From NCBI RefSeq assembly GCF_005298175.1, contig NZ_SZYH01000001.1, positions 2,480,001 to 2,544,000 of the forward strand: a stretch of 64,000 nt of DNA. Reading direction: 5' to 3'. Each line of letters opens with the position of its first letter. Position 1 is the first letter of the stretch. Positions 38,574 to 47,676 of the stretch are shown here, in pieces. The notes under the pieces were generated by a model. It saw only the letters and a list, made by a program, of their open reading frames with translations, ran no database searches and was not told the DNA's origin. The stretch is from Marinobacter panjinensis. Its GTDB lineage: Bacteria; Pseudomonadota; Gammaproteobacteria; Pseudomonadales; Oleiphilaceae. The translations under genes and the position numbers were made by a program.

Positions 38574-39401
38574 TTATTTCGGGAGTTGTTCCAGTACGCT
38601 GAGCACATCCCTGATGCGTTCGTTCAGCGCTATGTTGTAAAGCGTGTAAACCCCGGCCATGGCCGCCACAAACAGCCCGCCGATACCCCACAGTGGAAGG
38701 CCGGTGCGAAGCCGGTTACGGGCGGGGGTAACGTTATCCAGCGCGCTGGTCAGAGGTTGCGGTTCGTCGTCGCGACGCAACCCCCGTATCTGTTCATACA
38801 GCCCACGAATGATCTGTTCGTATTCGTCCCGGCCGTTGGTCATCACCTTGTAGCGGCCCTCGAATCCCAGGCACAGGCACAGATAGATGAACTCCAGCAT
38901 GTCGCGGTACCGTGCGGGTTCCTGCTCCATGCGGGCAGTGATGGCAAATACCTTTTCGCCACCCCAGGTTTCGTTGTGGAAGCGGGACAGCAGGGAATGC
39001 TGGGACCACACGCTGTGGGCGCCCCAATCGGTGCCCAGTACGGCCTCGTCAATAAAGGCACATAACACATAGCGATAAGCCACCACGGTCGGGCGCTCGT
39101 AACCCTGCTCCACCAGTTCCCGGTCTATGGCGGCCACTTCATCCACTACCTGCTGGTACAGGTCTTCCACGCCGTGAAAATCCGCCAGCCGGCGCACCCG
39201 GATAACCAGCCCCAGCAGAGGCGTAGCGGCATCGATCAGCCGGTTATCCTCCAGTCCCCGCAGCTGGAATTGCTCATTGCCGAAGCCCTGGTCGCCGACG
39301 CGACCATCGGGGGTACTGTCCCCGAACATCAGGTCATCAAACGCACTGCCACCTGCTTCCGTGTTGCCATTGGGTGAATCCATCACCGGTGCATCTGCCA
39401 T
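38574..39401 (-). CDS. tssL: Type VI secretion protein TssL (DotU/IcmH)
   Basis: 275 residues. A cytoplasmic helical domain of about 210 residues with the DotU motif CAFIDEAVLGTDWG and FIYLCLCLGFEGRY, then one C-terminal membrane helix (about 236-257) and a short periplasmic tail. There is no OmpA-like peptidoglycan-binding extension, so anchoring must come from another protein. ATG has AGGAG seven bases upstream. Three bases separate it from tssK. Confidence 0.96.
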   Translation of the reverse strand: MADAPVMDSPNGNTEAGGSAFDDLMFGDSTPDGRVGDQGFGNEQFQLRGLEDNRLIDAATPLLGLVIRVRRLADFHGVEDLYQQVVDEVAAIDRELVEQGYERPTVVAYRYVLCAFIDEAVLGTDWGAHSVWSQHSLLSRFHNETWGGEKVFAITARMEQEPARYRDMLEFIYLCLCLGFEGRYKVMTNGRDEYEQIIRGLYEQIRGLRRDDEPQPLTSALDNVTPARNRLRTGLPLWGIGGLFVAAMAGVYTLYNIALNERIRDVLSVLEQLPK

Positions 39402-39404
39402 GAT

Positions 39405-40739
39405 CTAGCTCCTGATTGCCCAGAACTGCATTTCCATTCCCGGGAAACTGCCAGCCACGTGGAACGCAAAGCCGCTGGCGTTGTCGAGCATCTGCCAGGC
39501 CTGGCTCTGGTCGTCCAGCCGGAAGTACACGAACCCGGCGTGATACGGCAACTGGCGGGGCGCCACCGGCAGGGCTGACAGCGGAATCCCCGGCAGTTGC
39601 AGACTGATGAGGTCGCGGATTTTCTCAACCGACGCCACCTTGCACTGCTGGGTGAACTGCTTGCGCAGGTCGTCCAGTGGCATATCCGCTTTCACCGCCA
39701 GGATGAACTCTGCCTGGCCGATCAGCTGTACATCCTGGATCGGCGCCACTGTGAGGCCGTACTGGCGCTGCTGCAACTGGATGGCCAGTGCCCGCGGCTC
39801 CAGCACCGTACTCAGCGATTGCCTCAATACCTGCATCAGCGGCGTGAAGGAATCCTCCGGCAGGTCGTGATCATAGGCGGTGTATTCCTGGGGCAGGCGG
39901 TTCTCATCGGTGAAGGTCACCAGCTCGCCGCACAATTCCAGTAACGCCTCGTAGAGACGCTCCGGGTGTAACTGCCGCAGCCGCGCCAGGTGCAGGAAAC
40001 GCGGATGGGCACGATTGAGCATCTGCAGCAGCATGAAATCCGCCACATCCGCCACACCGCCCTGCCCGGGGGCCCCCACGCGCTCGGCAATGTTCTTGGC
40101 CCGTTCGCGCATCAGCCCGGCCATTTCCCCCACGAAACGCTGCAGCCGGGGCGCTGCCCGCACACTGAGCATGGTGGGAATGAAGTTCGGGTCCATCACC
40201 AGGCTGCCGTCCGGGCGCTTCTCCAGGATCCGGCCGATGGCCAGGGCCGCGTAGGCACTGCGATCGTCCCGCTCCAGCATCAGCTTCGGAGCTACCCGGG
40301 CCACGTCGATGGTGTGGGAATCGCCGTCGATGGAATGCAGGTCCCGGATTTCCTCGCTCTGGGCGCGGAAACGGCCGGCGATGGCAGCATCGCGCCACTC
40401 CACTTCTGCCAGGCTCTCACTGCCCAGGGGCAGGGCCAGGTACACCACCTGATTGGCCACGGAGGCGTCGGTGATTTCCAGGGGCTCCGGCATCACATCG
40501 TCCTGGGGCAGGCAGAAGCGAGTGCCATCCGGGAACAGGCCGCTGGCTCTCACCAGGCCAACCCGGCCAAAACTCAGGTATTCCGCATTGAGCTCCAGGT
40601 CGCTAAAACCATAAAGGTAATCAGAAACCGCCAGGGCCCGTTCGTTGATCTGGTGTTCCAGGTATCTTTGTTGCTGCTGGAAGTGCTGGGGTTTGATAAA
40701 CAGCCCATCACTCCAGACGACTCGATTGGTTGCAGACAT
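39405..40739 (-). CDS. tssK: Type VI secretion baseplate protein TssK
   Basis: 444 residues. The trimeric adaptor joins the baseplate wedge to the TssJLM complex. N-terminal signature VVWSDGLFIKPQHFQQQQRY, then the shoulder, and a C-terminal receptor-binding-like head (about 315-444). Its ATG overlaps the tssJ stop (TGATG), so the genes are translationally linked. Confidence 0.96.
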   Translation of the reverse strand: MSATNRVVWSDGLFIKPQHFQQQQRYLEHQINERALAVSDYLYGFSDLELNAEYLSFGRVGLVRASGLFPDGTRFCLPQDDVMPEPLEITDASVANQVVYLALPLGSESLAEVEWRDAAIAGRFRAQSEEIRDLHSIDGDSHTIDVARVAPKLMLERDDRSAYAALAIGRILEKRPDGSLVMDPNFIPTMLSVRAAPRLQRFVGEMAGLMRERAKNIAERVGAPGQGGVADVADFMLLQMLNRAHPRFLHLARLRQLHPERLYEALLELCGELVTFTDENRLPQEYTAYDHDLPEDSFTPLMQVLRQSLSTVLEPRALAIQLQQRQYGLTVAPIQDVQLIGQAEFILAVKADMPLDDLRKQFTQQCKVASVEKIRDLISLQLPGIPLSALPVAPRQLPYHAGFVYFRLDDQSQAWQMLDNASGFAFHVAGSFPGMEMQFWAIRS

Positions 40740-41272
40740 CAGGACTCATCCGACCTTCTGAGTTTGACTTCACGCTCACGCAGGTTGACCAGCAGGTGGT
40801 ATCGACCACCAATGGGATCGACCTTTACCACCTTCTTCCACTGGGACAGGTTGGGGTAGGCATAGAAGGCGATCACACCAATAAAACGGGTGTCTTCGGC
40901 GATCTCGAACGGTTCAATAAATCTGAACTGTCCCGGCACCAGGGTGTAATCGCTGTGGTCCACGTAGTTGCGGCCCAGGGATGGCTCCAGCTCACCCAGC
41001 AACTGATCGAAATCCGCTGCCATCAGCCGCGAGCTGTCCCGCATCTGGATGATCTGGAAGGCAATCGGCGTGGGCGCCAGGGATTCGTTGGGATTTACAT
41101 CCGGCTCCGCCAGCATGGTCAGGTCCACGCGGCTTGGCAGGTCTTCCGGATAGCCCACGGGGATGTCCGGGTCCCATATCACCTTGGCGGTTTTGGTAAC
41201 GGCGTTATAGGGGGTGCTACACCCCACCAAAACGAGAATGGCGACCAGCAAACTCCATTTGCAGTACTTCAC
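40739..41272 (-). CDS. tssJ: Type VI secretion lipoprotein TssJ
   Basis: 177 residues. Outer-membrane lipoprotein that binds the periplasmic end of TssM. Signal peptide with lipobox LVGC, acylated C18; residue +2 is Ser, consistent with outer-membrane sorting. The transthyretin-like beta sandwich includes PTPIAFQIIQMRDSSRL, the family loop between strands. Start overlaps the tagH stop by four bases. Confidence 0.95.
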   Translation of the reverse strand: MKYCKWSLLVAILVLVGCSTPYNAVTKTAKVIWDPDIPVGYPEDLPSRVDLTMLAEPDVNPNESLAPTPIAFQIIQMRDSSRLMAADFDQLLGELEPSLGRNYVDHSDYTLVPGQFRFIEPFEIAEDTRFIGVIAFYAYPNLSQWKKVVKVDPIGGRYHLLVNLREREVKLRRSDES

Positions 41273-42603
41273 GACAGGTTCTCCCTCTGTAATTGGCGCA
41301 GTTGTTGATCGTAAGCCTGGTCAAACACCTCCTGGAAAAGGCGCTCGAACCCCTGCTGACGGCTGGAACTCAGTTCCCGGTAATAGTGTTGGTACATCTC
41401 CCATGCCCAGTTGCTTTCGTCTTCATCGGTTTTCAGTCCGCGGCGATAGCCGTGAAACCGGCGCAGTAACGCTTCGGGGGAAAAGGCGTGGAGAATGGCG
41501 TCCAGTCCTTCGCGGATGGCAGTCTGGGTGGCGACCTGATGATGATGCAGGCTTTGCATGCTTTCGCTGACTGCCGCCGGCGCCGACAGGTGCACCGGGC
41601 TGCGCTGACTGGCGAACAGGGTCTGCACGGTATCCTTGTAGTCCTCGCCCAGGCGCAACGGATTGTCCTCGATAGGCTGCAAGCGGGTGCGCAGGGCCTG
41701 ATGGCGGCTGTCCTCGCCCTGATGCAGGGTCAGCAAACCTTCCACGGTGGCTTTCAGGGTCTGGCCGGCCTCTTCCAGGAACAGGCGCATTTCATCGCTG
41801 TCGGCAAAACCCAGGTCAGTCTCCATGCCACGCAACAGCGGCGCACCGCTGATGTGCTGTCGGCTCTGGTCGTTGCTCTCCCGGCGGCGTGCCGGTTTGG
41901 TGGTCTCAGACATCCTGTCACGCTCTCCTTGTTGCACGGGTAATCCCATGGCCACATCCCGGTTTTCGCGATACTCGTCGGTAACGGCGCCGTCGCGGGC
42001 ATACCACTCCGGCTTGTCCGCCAGCAGGGAATCCTGTTCACGGTTGATATCGTCCTCAGTGCTCCGGCTTTGCTCGCGGGTGTCGGTCCATGCCTGTAGA
42101 GGATCGTCGCTGAAAACTTCTCCCGGGACTGGCTGCAAGCCGTGCAGCGGTTCATCACCAGCGGTTTCCGGTTCCCGCTCTTCGGCTCGCATCAGCTCGC
42201 CTTCGTCCACATTCACCAGGGTGTCGTCCTCCGCTTCTTCCGGCAGGATGCCAGGCTGGCGCTGGCCACTGAGCACCTCCGCCCTGAGCTGGTAACGACC
42301 TATGGTGATGGTGTCGCCACTCTTCAGGCGGGCCCGGCGTCCACGCCCCACCGGCTGGGTGCCGCTGTTGATGTAGGTGCGGCCACTACGGTCGATCAGG
42401 CAGAACACACCGTCCATAAAACGCACTTCGGCGTGGCCCGCCACGGCGCCGGTACGGTGGGAGGACAATTGCCAGGTATCGCTGCCGGCACTGCCAATGG
42501 ACCCACCCCTGACCCCGAATACATGCTCCCGGGCGAGACCACTGGCAACCTGGGTGGGGTTGCTGACCACCAGTTTCAGGCTGCGGCTTTGTTGATGTTC
42601 CAT
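41269..42603 (-). CDS. tagH: Type VI secretion-associated FHA-domain protein TagH
   Basis: 444 residues. N-terminal forkhead-associated domain (about 10-110) with GGSIGSAG, AEVRFMDGVFCLIDRSGRT and YINSG matching the phosphothreonine-binding loops (the usual conserved His is replaced in part). A long acidic, disordered middle and a C-terminal helical T6SS-FHA domain (about 265-440) follow. Threonine-phosphorylation control of T6SS needs PpkA/PppA; neither gene is in the window. ATG at 42603 has AGGA eight bases upstream, the ten-residue longer frame does not. Confidence 0.9.
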   Translation of the reverse strand: MEHQQSRSLKLVVSNPTQVASGLAREHVFGVRGGSIGSAGSDTWQLSSHRTGAVAGHAEVRFMDGVFCLIDRSGRTYINSGTQPVGRGRRARLKSGDTITIGRYQLRAEVLSGQRQPGILPEEAEDDTLVNVDEGELMRAEEREPETAGDEPLHGLQPVPGEVFSDDPLQAWTDTREQSRSTEDDINREQDSLLADKPEWYARDGAVTDEYRENRDVAMGLPVQQGERDRMSETTKPARRRESNDQSRQHISGAPLLRGMETDLGFADSDEMRLFLEEAGQTLKATVEGLLTLHQGEDSRHQALRTRLQPIEDNPLRLGEDYKDTVQTLFASQRSPVHLSAPAAVSESMQSLHHHQVATQTAIREGLDAILHAFSPEALLRRFHGYRRGLKTDEDESNWAWEMYQHYYRELSSSRQQGFERLFQEVFDQAYDQQLRQLQRENLS

Positions 42604-42647
42604 ATCCGGTTTCCTTTTACTGAATCCATTCACTCAGTTCATTGAGA

Positions 42648-43664
42648 TCAGCGGCGTATCTGCAGTCGCACCGCGGGCAGCTTCCTGGCCTTTTCCGGTG
42701 TCACAAACGAATTCCAACCCAGACGCACATCGGCGCCCATTTGCATCGGTTTCACGTCCCTGGGGCGCATCTGCAACTCCAGGTCGTAGGCGAGTTGTTC
42801 CCGGGTGACAAACTCCACCAGCTTCACCAATCGGTCGTGGTCTGAACCATTGGGCAGGAAGTCCGCAAATCGCTGCCGGTCCAGGTTACGGATACTCAGG
42901 ATGAACTTGCCACTGCGGTCGCGAATGCCGGAGCCAACCAATGTGTCCTCACCCAGGGAGGCATTGGCCTGTCCCAGGCGGGTTTGCTGGTCTTGGGGAA
43001 TCTCCACCCTCCGCAGTACCCACTGCTCAATGCCCACGTCGTCGAGATCAAAACAGTGACCGATGATGCCGCTGACCACCTCCGGCGAGCGGCTGCGGCC
43101 TGCCATCATCCCGGCATAGGCCAGCATCTTGGACCAGTTGACCGGTGTGGCCGCCCTGACCTGCGGGTCTCCCAGGCCAACCAGGGAAAATATATGCTCG
43201 GAAAAGCCATCCGATGCTTCCGGCTGAAAGCGTACGTAATAGCGATACTTCCGCCACGCCCGATGAAACAGGGTCACCAGCCGGTGATTGAAGAAATCCA
43301 GGAAGTGGCGCCGGATGCCCAGGTTCTGTCCGGCTTCCCAGGCCAGGTCCTCCAGGTAGTATCCCGGCAGGGGCGACTGGGAGCCGTGCAAGCCCAGGAA
43401 ACTGACTTCCAGCTGGTAGGGGGCATGTTCGTGCTCCGGCGACGCCGCCGACACCACATCACTGCCCGGAAACCCCAACCCGGCTGATGCCGAGAAGCGG
43501 ATACGCTCCCGCTGGGGCTGTTCGTCCTGGGACCGCTCCAGATCATCACCGTGGTGACGATGGATCAGGTCCACCAGCTGAAAAAAACTGTAGCGCCGTG
43601 CATTGCCCAGAACGGGCTGCAGCTCGGCTACATCAGAGGCTGCTGCCCTTGCTGTAACGTCCAT
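42648..43664 (-). CDS. tssG: Type VI secretion baseplate protein TssG
   Basis: 338 residues. It forms the wedge with TssF, TssE and TssK. Conserved features: YSFFQLVDLIHRHHGD near the start, IRFSASAGLGFPGSDV, the central DFFNHRLVTLFHRAW, and a C-terminal LGWNSFVTPEK. ATG at 43664 has AGGA nine bases upstream; it overlaps the tssF end by 37 bases. Confidence 0.95.
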   Translation of the reverse strand: MDVTARAAASDVAELQPVLGNARRYSFFQLVDLIHRHHGDDLERSQDEQPQRERIRFSASAGLGFPGSDVVSAASPEHEHAPYQLEVSFLGLHGSQSPLPGYYLEDLAWEAGQNLGIRRHFLDFFNHRLVTLFHRAWRKYRYYVRFQPEASDGFSEHIFSLVGLGDPQVRAATPVNWSKMLAYAGMMAGRSRSPEVVSGIIGHCFDLDDVGIEQWVLRRVEIPQDQQTRLGQANASLGEDTLVGSGIRDRSGKFILSIRNLDRQRFADFLPNGSDHDRLVKLVEFVTREQLAYDLELQMRPRDVKPMQMGADVRLGWNSFVTPEKARKLPAVRLQIRR

Positions 43665-45400
43665 GTGTACCGTTCCTGGTTGTCTGTGTTCACCACTTCC
43701 AGTTGGTGAAATGCGTTAATACTGGCGTAGAGTGCAAAGAACTGGCTGAGCACCGTGCCGAACAGGTAAAGATCGCCTTCCGAGGCAAACGACTGCTGAT
43801 CCAGTCGCATTACCGAGCGAATGCCTCTCACGGGCAGCCCCCGCACCATCCGATCCACTGGTATGGTTTCAATATCCAGGATGCCGGCCAGACGCTTCTG
43901 GGACACTCGCTCCGCCTGGCGGTCCACCAGGGCACGAAAGTCATAGACCCGCAGCACCGTGCGCAGGGCGTCCACATCCAGCAGCGACAGGTAGTTCAGG
44001 GACAGGTTGGAGATCAGCGTCCATAACAGGCTGCCATCCAGCGTCGGCCGCAAGGTATGGGTAGGCCGGGTAATATTGCTGAACGACGCAAACGCCGGCG
44101 TGGTCTCCGTCGCCATGCAGATCTCCCCCACCGCCAATTGATGCGGTAACTGCCGGTTGGTACAAGTGAGCGTCAGCGATACCGCTTCCTGGCGGTTCAT
44201 ACACTCGGACTCATCCCCGCGCACGAAGGAAATGTAGTGATCAAACCCATCCCCCCGCACACTCTCCCGGGCCTTTACCCGGTAATAGAGGGCGGTGCGA
44301 CCACGATCGCGCTCCACTTCATGCTGGAAACTCTCAAAGGCCGTGTACAACCGCGGCTCCCCGCGCCCCGAGCGGCCTTCCAGCCAGCCTTCCACCTGCT
44401 CGATGCTGAACACTTCGTAGTGTTCCGGCGAGCGGCTGGACGGCGCAATCCGGTACTCTGTCTGTCGACCGTTCAGGTCCACCGGATCGGCCTCGTGGCT
44501 AAACAGATTGATGGCCGGTGTGCAGTAAAGCTGAAAGTTCTCCGCCCGGATCTTCGCATCCGGCGGCAGAATGCGGCTGAAGTGGAAACGCAGGCTGACC
44601 TCATCCGCCTGAACCGCCGGCAACCGCGCTTTCAGGCCCTGGATATCCACAAACCGGAAGGCTTCGGGAAAACTCAGGTATTCCTGCAGAATCCGGTAGC
44701 CTGGATAGGCGTTCTTGGGATACGGCAACAGGGCTTCATCACTGGCAAACCCGACCGGCTTCAGATGGCTGGCCGGAATGGAAAACACCGAATCCCCCAC
44801 CACCAGCTCCATGCGCTTCAGGTAGTGATTCAGCCACAGGTAAAGCGTCTCTGAAATATGGCTCTCGCCTCCCAGGTAAAACCGCAGGTTATCCAGGCCC
44901 AGGGAGGACAACGGCTGGTCACTATGCAGAGCCAGGTCCACGGTCACAGACGACACTTCCCGCGAATGCTCCGCATGGGCATCCGCCACACTCACCGGAA
45001 ACACATCCACCGCCCGGCAGGTGCGGAACCGGCACTGGGTCTGCCGTGTAGCATCACCCAGCGGCCGGCTCTTGATCTCGGTATGCCGCTCAACCCGCTG
45101 GCGCTCGCTGATGGCATGCAACTGCGGATCAAACCGCATAATGGTGCAACTGGGCACCGGCCTGAGATAGTTCGGCCACAGCATATTCAGCAACGAATGC
45201 GTCAGCTCGGGAAACTCGTCCTCGACCTTCTCACGAAGCTTCCCCGTCAGAAACGCAAAGCCCTCCAGCAGCCGTTCAACATCCGGGTCAGTACTCTGCT
45301 CAGAAAGAAACCGGGTCAACTGAGGATGCGCATCCGCAAACTCCCGTCCCTGTAGCCTGAGAAAACTCAGTTCGTCCCTGTAAAATCGATTCAACTTCAT
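43628..45400 (-). CDS. tssF: Type VI secretion baseplate protein TssF
   Basis: 590 residues, the standard TssF length, from the ATG at 45400 (start MKLNRFYRDELSFLR is the family N-terminus). Diagnostic VEDEFPELTHSLLNMLWPNY near 80-100 and the C-terminal LGTVLSQFFALYASINAFHQ. The ribosome site is poor. The frame is open upstream to 45532 through the palindromic repeats, which I exclude. Confidence 0.95.
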   Translation of the reverse strand: MKLNRFYRDELSFLRLQGREFADAHPQLTRFLSEQSTDPDVERLLEGFAFLTGKLREKVEDEFPELTHSLLNMLWPNYLRPVPSCTIMRFDPQLHAISERQRVERHTEIKSRPLGDATRQTQCRFRTCRAVDVFPVSVADAHAEHSREVSSVTVDLALHSDQPLSSLGLDNLRFYLGGESHISETLYLWLNHYLKRMELVVGDSVFSIPASHLKPVGFASDEALLPYPKNAYPGYRILQEYLSFPEAFRFVDIQGLKARLPAVQADEVSLRFHFSRILPPDAKIRAENFQLYCTPAINLFSHEADPVDLNGRQTEYRIAPSSRSPEHYEVFSIEQVEGWLEGRSGRGEPRLYTAFESFQHEVERDRGRTALYYRVKARESVRGDGFDHYISFVRGDESECMNRQEAVSLTLTCTNRQLPHQLAVGEICMATETTPAFASFSNITRPTHTLRPTLDGSLLWTLISNLSLNYLSLLDVDALRTVLRVYDFRALVDRQAERVSQKRLAGILDIETIPVDRMVRGLPVRGIRSVMRLDQQSFASEGDLYLFGTVLSQFFALYASINAFHQLEVVNTDNQERYTWTLQQGQQPLM

Positions 45401-45427
45401 AGAACCACTACACCAAAGTTCGATCGA

Positions 45428-45513
45428 GGGGACGGGGATGCCTTTTCCGCCGGGAAAAAGGTGTCTGAGCGAAGCGAGTTCTTTTTCCCAGAGGAAAAGG
45501 TATCGCCGTCCCC
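45428..45513. repeat. Long nested hairpin next to tssF
   Basis: Outer arms 45428-45448 and 45493-45513 pair at 19 of 21 positions. Inside them GGGAAAAAG (45452-45460) pairs perfectly with CTTTTTCCC (45481-45489). The 20-base loop is GTGTCTGAGCGAAGCGAGTT. It differs in core from the adjacent palindrome at 45523. Confidence 0.85.
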
Positions 45514-45522
45514 GCTGACTCC

Positions 45523-45634
45523 GAGCAGGCAATGCGGGTGGCCGCCCAAAAGACGCTCAAGCCATCCATGGGCGCTTGGGCTCCGCCATCCATGGCTCCG
45601 CACACTTTTGGGCGGCCACCCGCATCACCTGCTC
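45523..45634. repeat. Long palindrome with conserved core, copy 2
   Basis: 30-base arms 45523-45552 and 45605-45634 pair at 28 positions; the inner 21 bases are perfect. The 52-base core begins ACGCT and ends with the same 24 bases as the core at 35806-35906, while the arms are unrelated between copies. The core also contains CCATCCATGG twice. It lies in the 266-base spacer between tssE and tssF. Confidence 0.87.
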
Positions 45635-45666
45635 TCATCCGTGTCTGCTTGCTACTGCCAGTGACG

Positions 45667-46107
45667 TTAGATCACTCGGTAGTAGCGCTTGTCATCCAAT
45701 AACAAATCGATGGTCGTCTTATCGTCTTCTGAACCCACCTTCAGGTAGACCGTCACCTGGAACCGCAACTGCAATGGATCCGGCCCCTGGGGCATTGCCA
45801 TCACATCCACCCGGTGCACCCTGGGCTCGAACTTCTCAATACACTGCCGTATCGCGCTGCGAATACGGATGCTCAGGTCATGGGTGCCAAGCGTGGCGTC
45901 GTTGAAATCCACCAGCCCCAGGTCCGGCACGCTCTCGCTGTTGCCCGGATGGGCATTCAGCAGGCGAACCAGATGGCGCTTGATGGAATCCACCACATGG
46001 GTCACTTCCCCCATGCCCTGCCCCGCGGGTTCGGCAGCCTGTTCCAAACGCTCGAACAAACTGCCGCCCGACGCCTGAACACCGTCAGCACCGGTGCTCC
46101 TGAACAC
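45667..46107 (-). CDS. tssE: Type VI secretion baseplate protein TssE
   Basis: 146 residues, related to phage T4 gp25. GTG start at 46107, with AAGGA seven bases upstream within the end of tssC; three bases separate the genes. The conserved SIKRHLVRLLNAHPGNSES is present (family arginine/asparagine loop), as is the glutamate in CIEKFEPRVHRVDV, part of the gp25 EPR motif. A shared baseplate-sheath initiator. Confidence 0.95.
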   Translation of the reverse strand: MFRSTGADGVQASGGSLFERLEQAAEPAGQGMGEVTHVVDSIKRHLVRLLNAHPGNSESVPDLGLVDFNDATLGTHDLSIRIRSAIRQCIEKFEPRVHRVDVMAMPQGPDPLQLRFQVTVYLKVGSEDDKTTIDLLLDDKRYYRVI

Positions 46108-46110
46108 GGG

Positions 46111-47613
46111 TTAGTCCTTGTCCAGACGGCCGACGAGTGACAGCTCGAAGTTCGCACCCATGTACTTGAAGTGCGGACGAACCGCCAGGGAGACCGAGTA
46201 CCAGCCCGGATCGCCTTCCACATCGGAAACAATCACCTTGGCAGCACGCAGCGGACGACGGCTGCGAACATCCGCCGGCGGGTTTTCCTGGTCGGCCACG
46301 TACTGTCGAATCCAGGTGTTCAGCTCCCGCTCAAGATCCTGACGTTCTTTCCAGGAACCGATCTGCTCCCGCTGCAGCACCTTGATGTAGTGCGCCAGGC
46401 GGTTGACGATCATCATGTAAGGCAGTTGCGTACCCAGCTTGTAGTTGGTTTCCGCTTCCTTGCCTTCCTTGGTGTTGGGGAACTGCTTGGGCTTCTGCAC
46501 CGAGTTGGCGGAGAAGAAAGCCGCGTTGTCGCTGCCCTTGCGCATGGTCAGGGCGATGAAGCCTTCGTCGGCCATTTCGTATTCGCGACGGTCGGTGATC
46601 AGCACCTCGGTCGGGATCTTGGCTTCCAGCTGACCAAAGGATTCAAACGTGTGAACCGGCAGGTCTTCCACCGAGCCACCACTTTGCGGACCGATGATGT
46701 TCGGGCACCAGCGGTACTTGGCGAAGCTCTCGGTCAGGCGCGTGGCCAGCAGGTAGGCGGTGTTGCCCCACAGGTAATGCTCATGGTCACCGGACACCTC
46801 TTCCTTGTAGTTGAAGCTGCGCACCGGGTTTTCGGTGGGGTCGTAAGGCACCCGCAGCAGGAAGCGTGGTGATGTCAGGCCCAGGTAACGAGCGTCTTCG
46901 GACTCACGCAGGGAGCGCCACTTGGCGTATTTCGGGCCTTCGAAAACGGCCTTCAGTTCCTTGATGGCGGGCAGTTCCTGATAGCTGTCGACACCGAAGA
47001 AGGATGGCGCAACGGAGGACAGGAACGGCGCATGGGCCATGGCACCCACGGAAGACACGTACTGCAGCAGCTTCATGTCCAGAGTGGAAGCCGTGAACGC
47101 ATAGTTACCGACCACGGCGCCTACTGGCTCACCGCCAAACTGGCCGTATTCGGTGGAGTAGATGTGCTTGTAGAAACCCGTCTGGGTCACGTCGGGCGCA
47201 AACTCGAAGTCTTCCAGCAGTTCGGTCTTGGTGGCGTGGAGGATATCCACCTTGATGTTCTCGCGGAAATCCGTGCGATCAACCATCAGTTTCAGGCCAC
47301 GCCAGGAGGACTCCAGTTCCTGCAGCTTGGGTGCATGCAGGATTTCATCCATCTGGGCGCTGATCTTGCGGTCCAGCTCGACCACCATCTGGTCCACCAG
47401 AGCCTTGTTGACCGGCTGGCCTTTCTCGTCGCTTTTCAGCAGGTTGGAGATAAACGTCGCCACACCGCGGCGCGCCACATCGTATCCTTCATCGGCGGGC
47501 GCCATGCGACTGTTGGCCATTACCTGGTCCAGCAGAGAGCCTTCAGCTCCTGATTGACGGCCATCCGCAACGGATTCGGAGGCAGCAGAATGCTGCTCAG
47601 CAGTATCAGACAT
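46111..47613 (-). CDS. tssC: Type VI secretion sheath large subunit TssC
   Basis: 500 residues. Forms the contractile sheath with TssB. Signature regions: LQELESSWRGLKLMVDRTDF, AVVGNYAFTAS, and the C-terminal PGWYSVSLAVRPHFKYMGA. ATG preceded by AAGGGA at six bases. Tight linkage to tssB (63 bases) as in all T6SS clusters. Confidence 0.98.
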   Translation of the reverse strand: MSDTAEQHSAASESVADGRQSGAEGSLLDQVMANSRMAPADEGYDVARRGVATFISNLLKSDEKGQPVNKALVDQMVVELDRKISAQMDEILHAPKLQELESSWRGLKLMVDRTDFRENIKVDILHATKTELLEDFEFAPDVTQTGFYKHIYSTEYGQFGGEPVGAVVGNYAFTASTLDMKLLQYVSSVGAMAHAPFLSSVAPSFFGVDSYQELPAIKELKAVFEGPKYAKWRSLRESEDARYLGLTSPRFLLRVPYDPTENPVRSFNYKEEVSGDHEHYLWGNTAYLLATRLTESFAKYRWCPNIIGPQSGGSVEDLPVHTFESFGQLEAKIPTEVLITDRREYEMADEGFIALTMRKGSDNAAFFSANSVQKPKQFPNTKEGKEAETNYKLGTQLPYMMIVNRLAHYIKVLQREQIGSWKERQDLERELNTWIRQYVADQENPPADVRSRRPLRAAKVIVSDVEGDPGWYSVSLAVRPHFKYMGANFELSLVGRLDKD

Positions 47614-47676
47614 ACCACATCCCTTCAGTACGTTTTAATAGAAAAGTGAAACCTGCCAGCAATGGCAGAGTCCGGA

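Noticed and set aside
45401..45532. 44-residue N-terminal extension of TssF
   Set aside because: It reads through repeat DNA, and MKLNRFYRDEL is the known family start.
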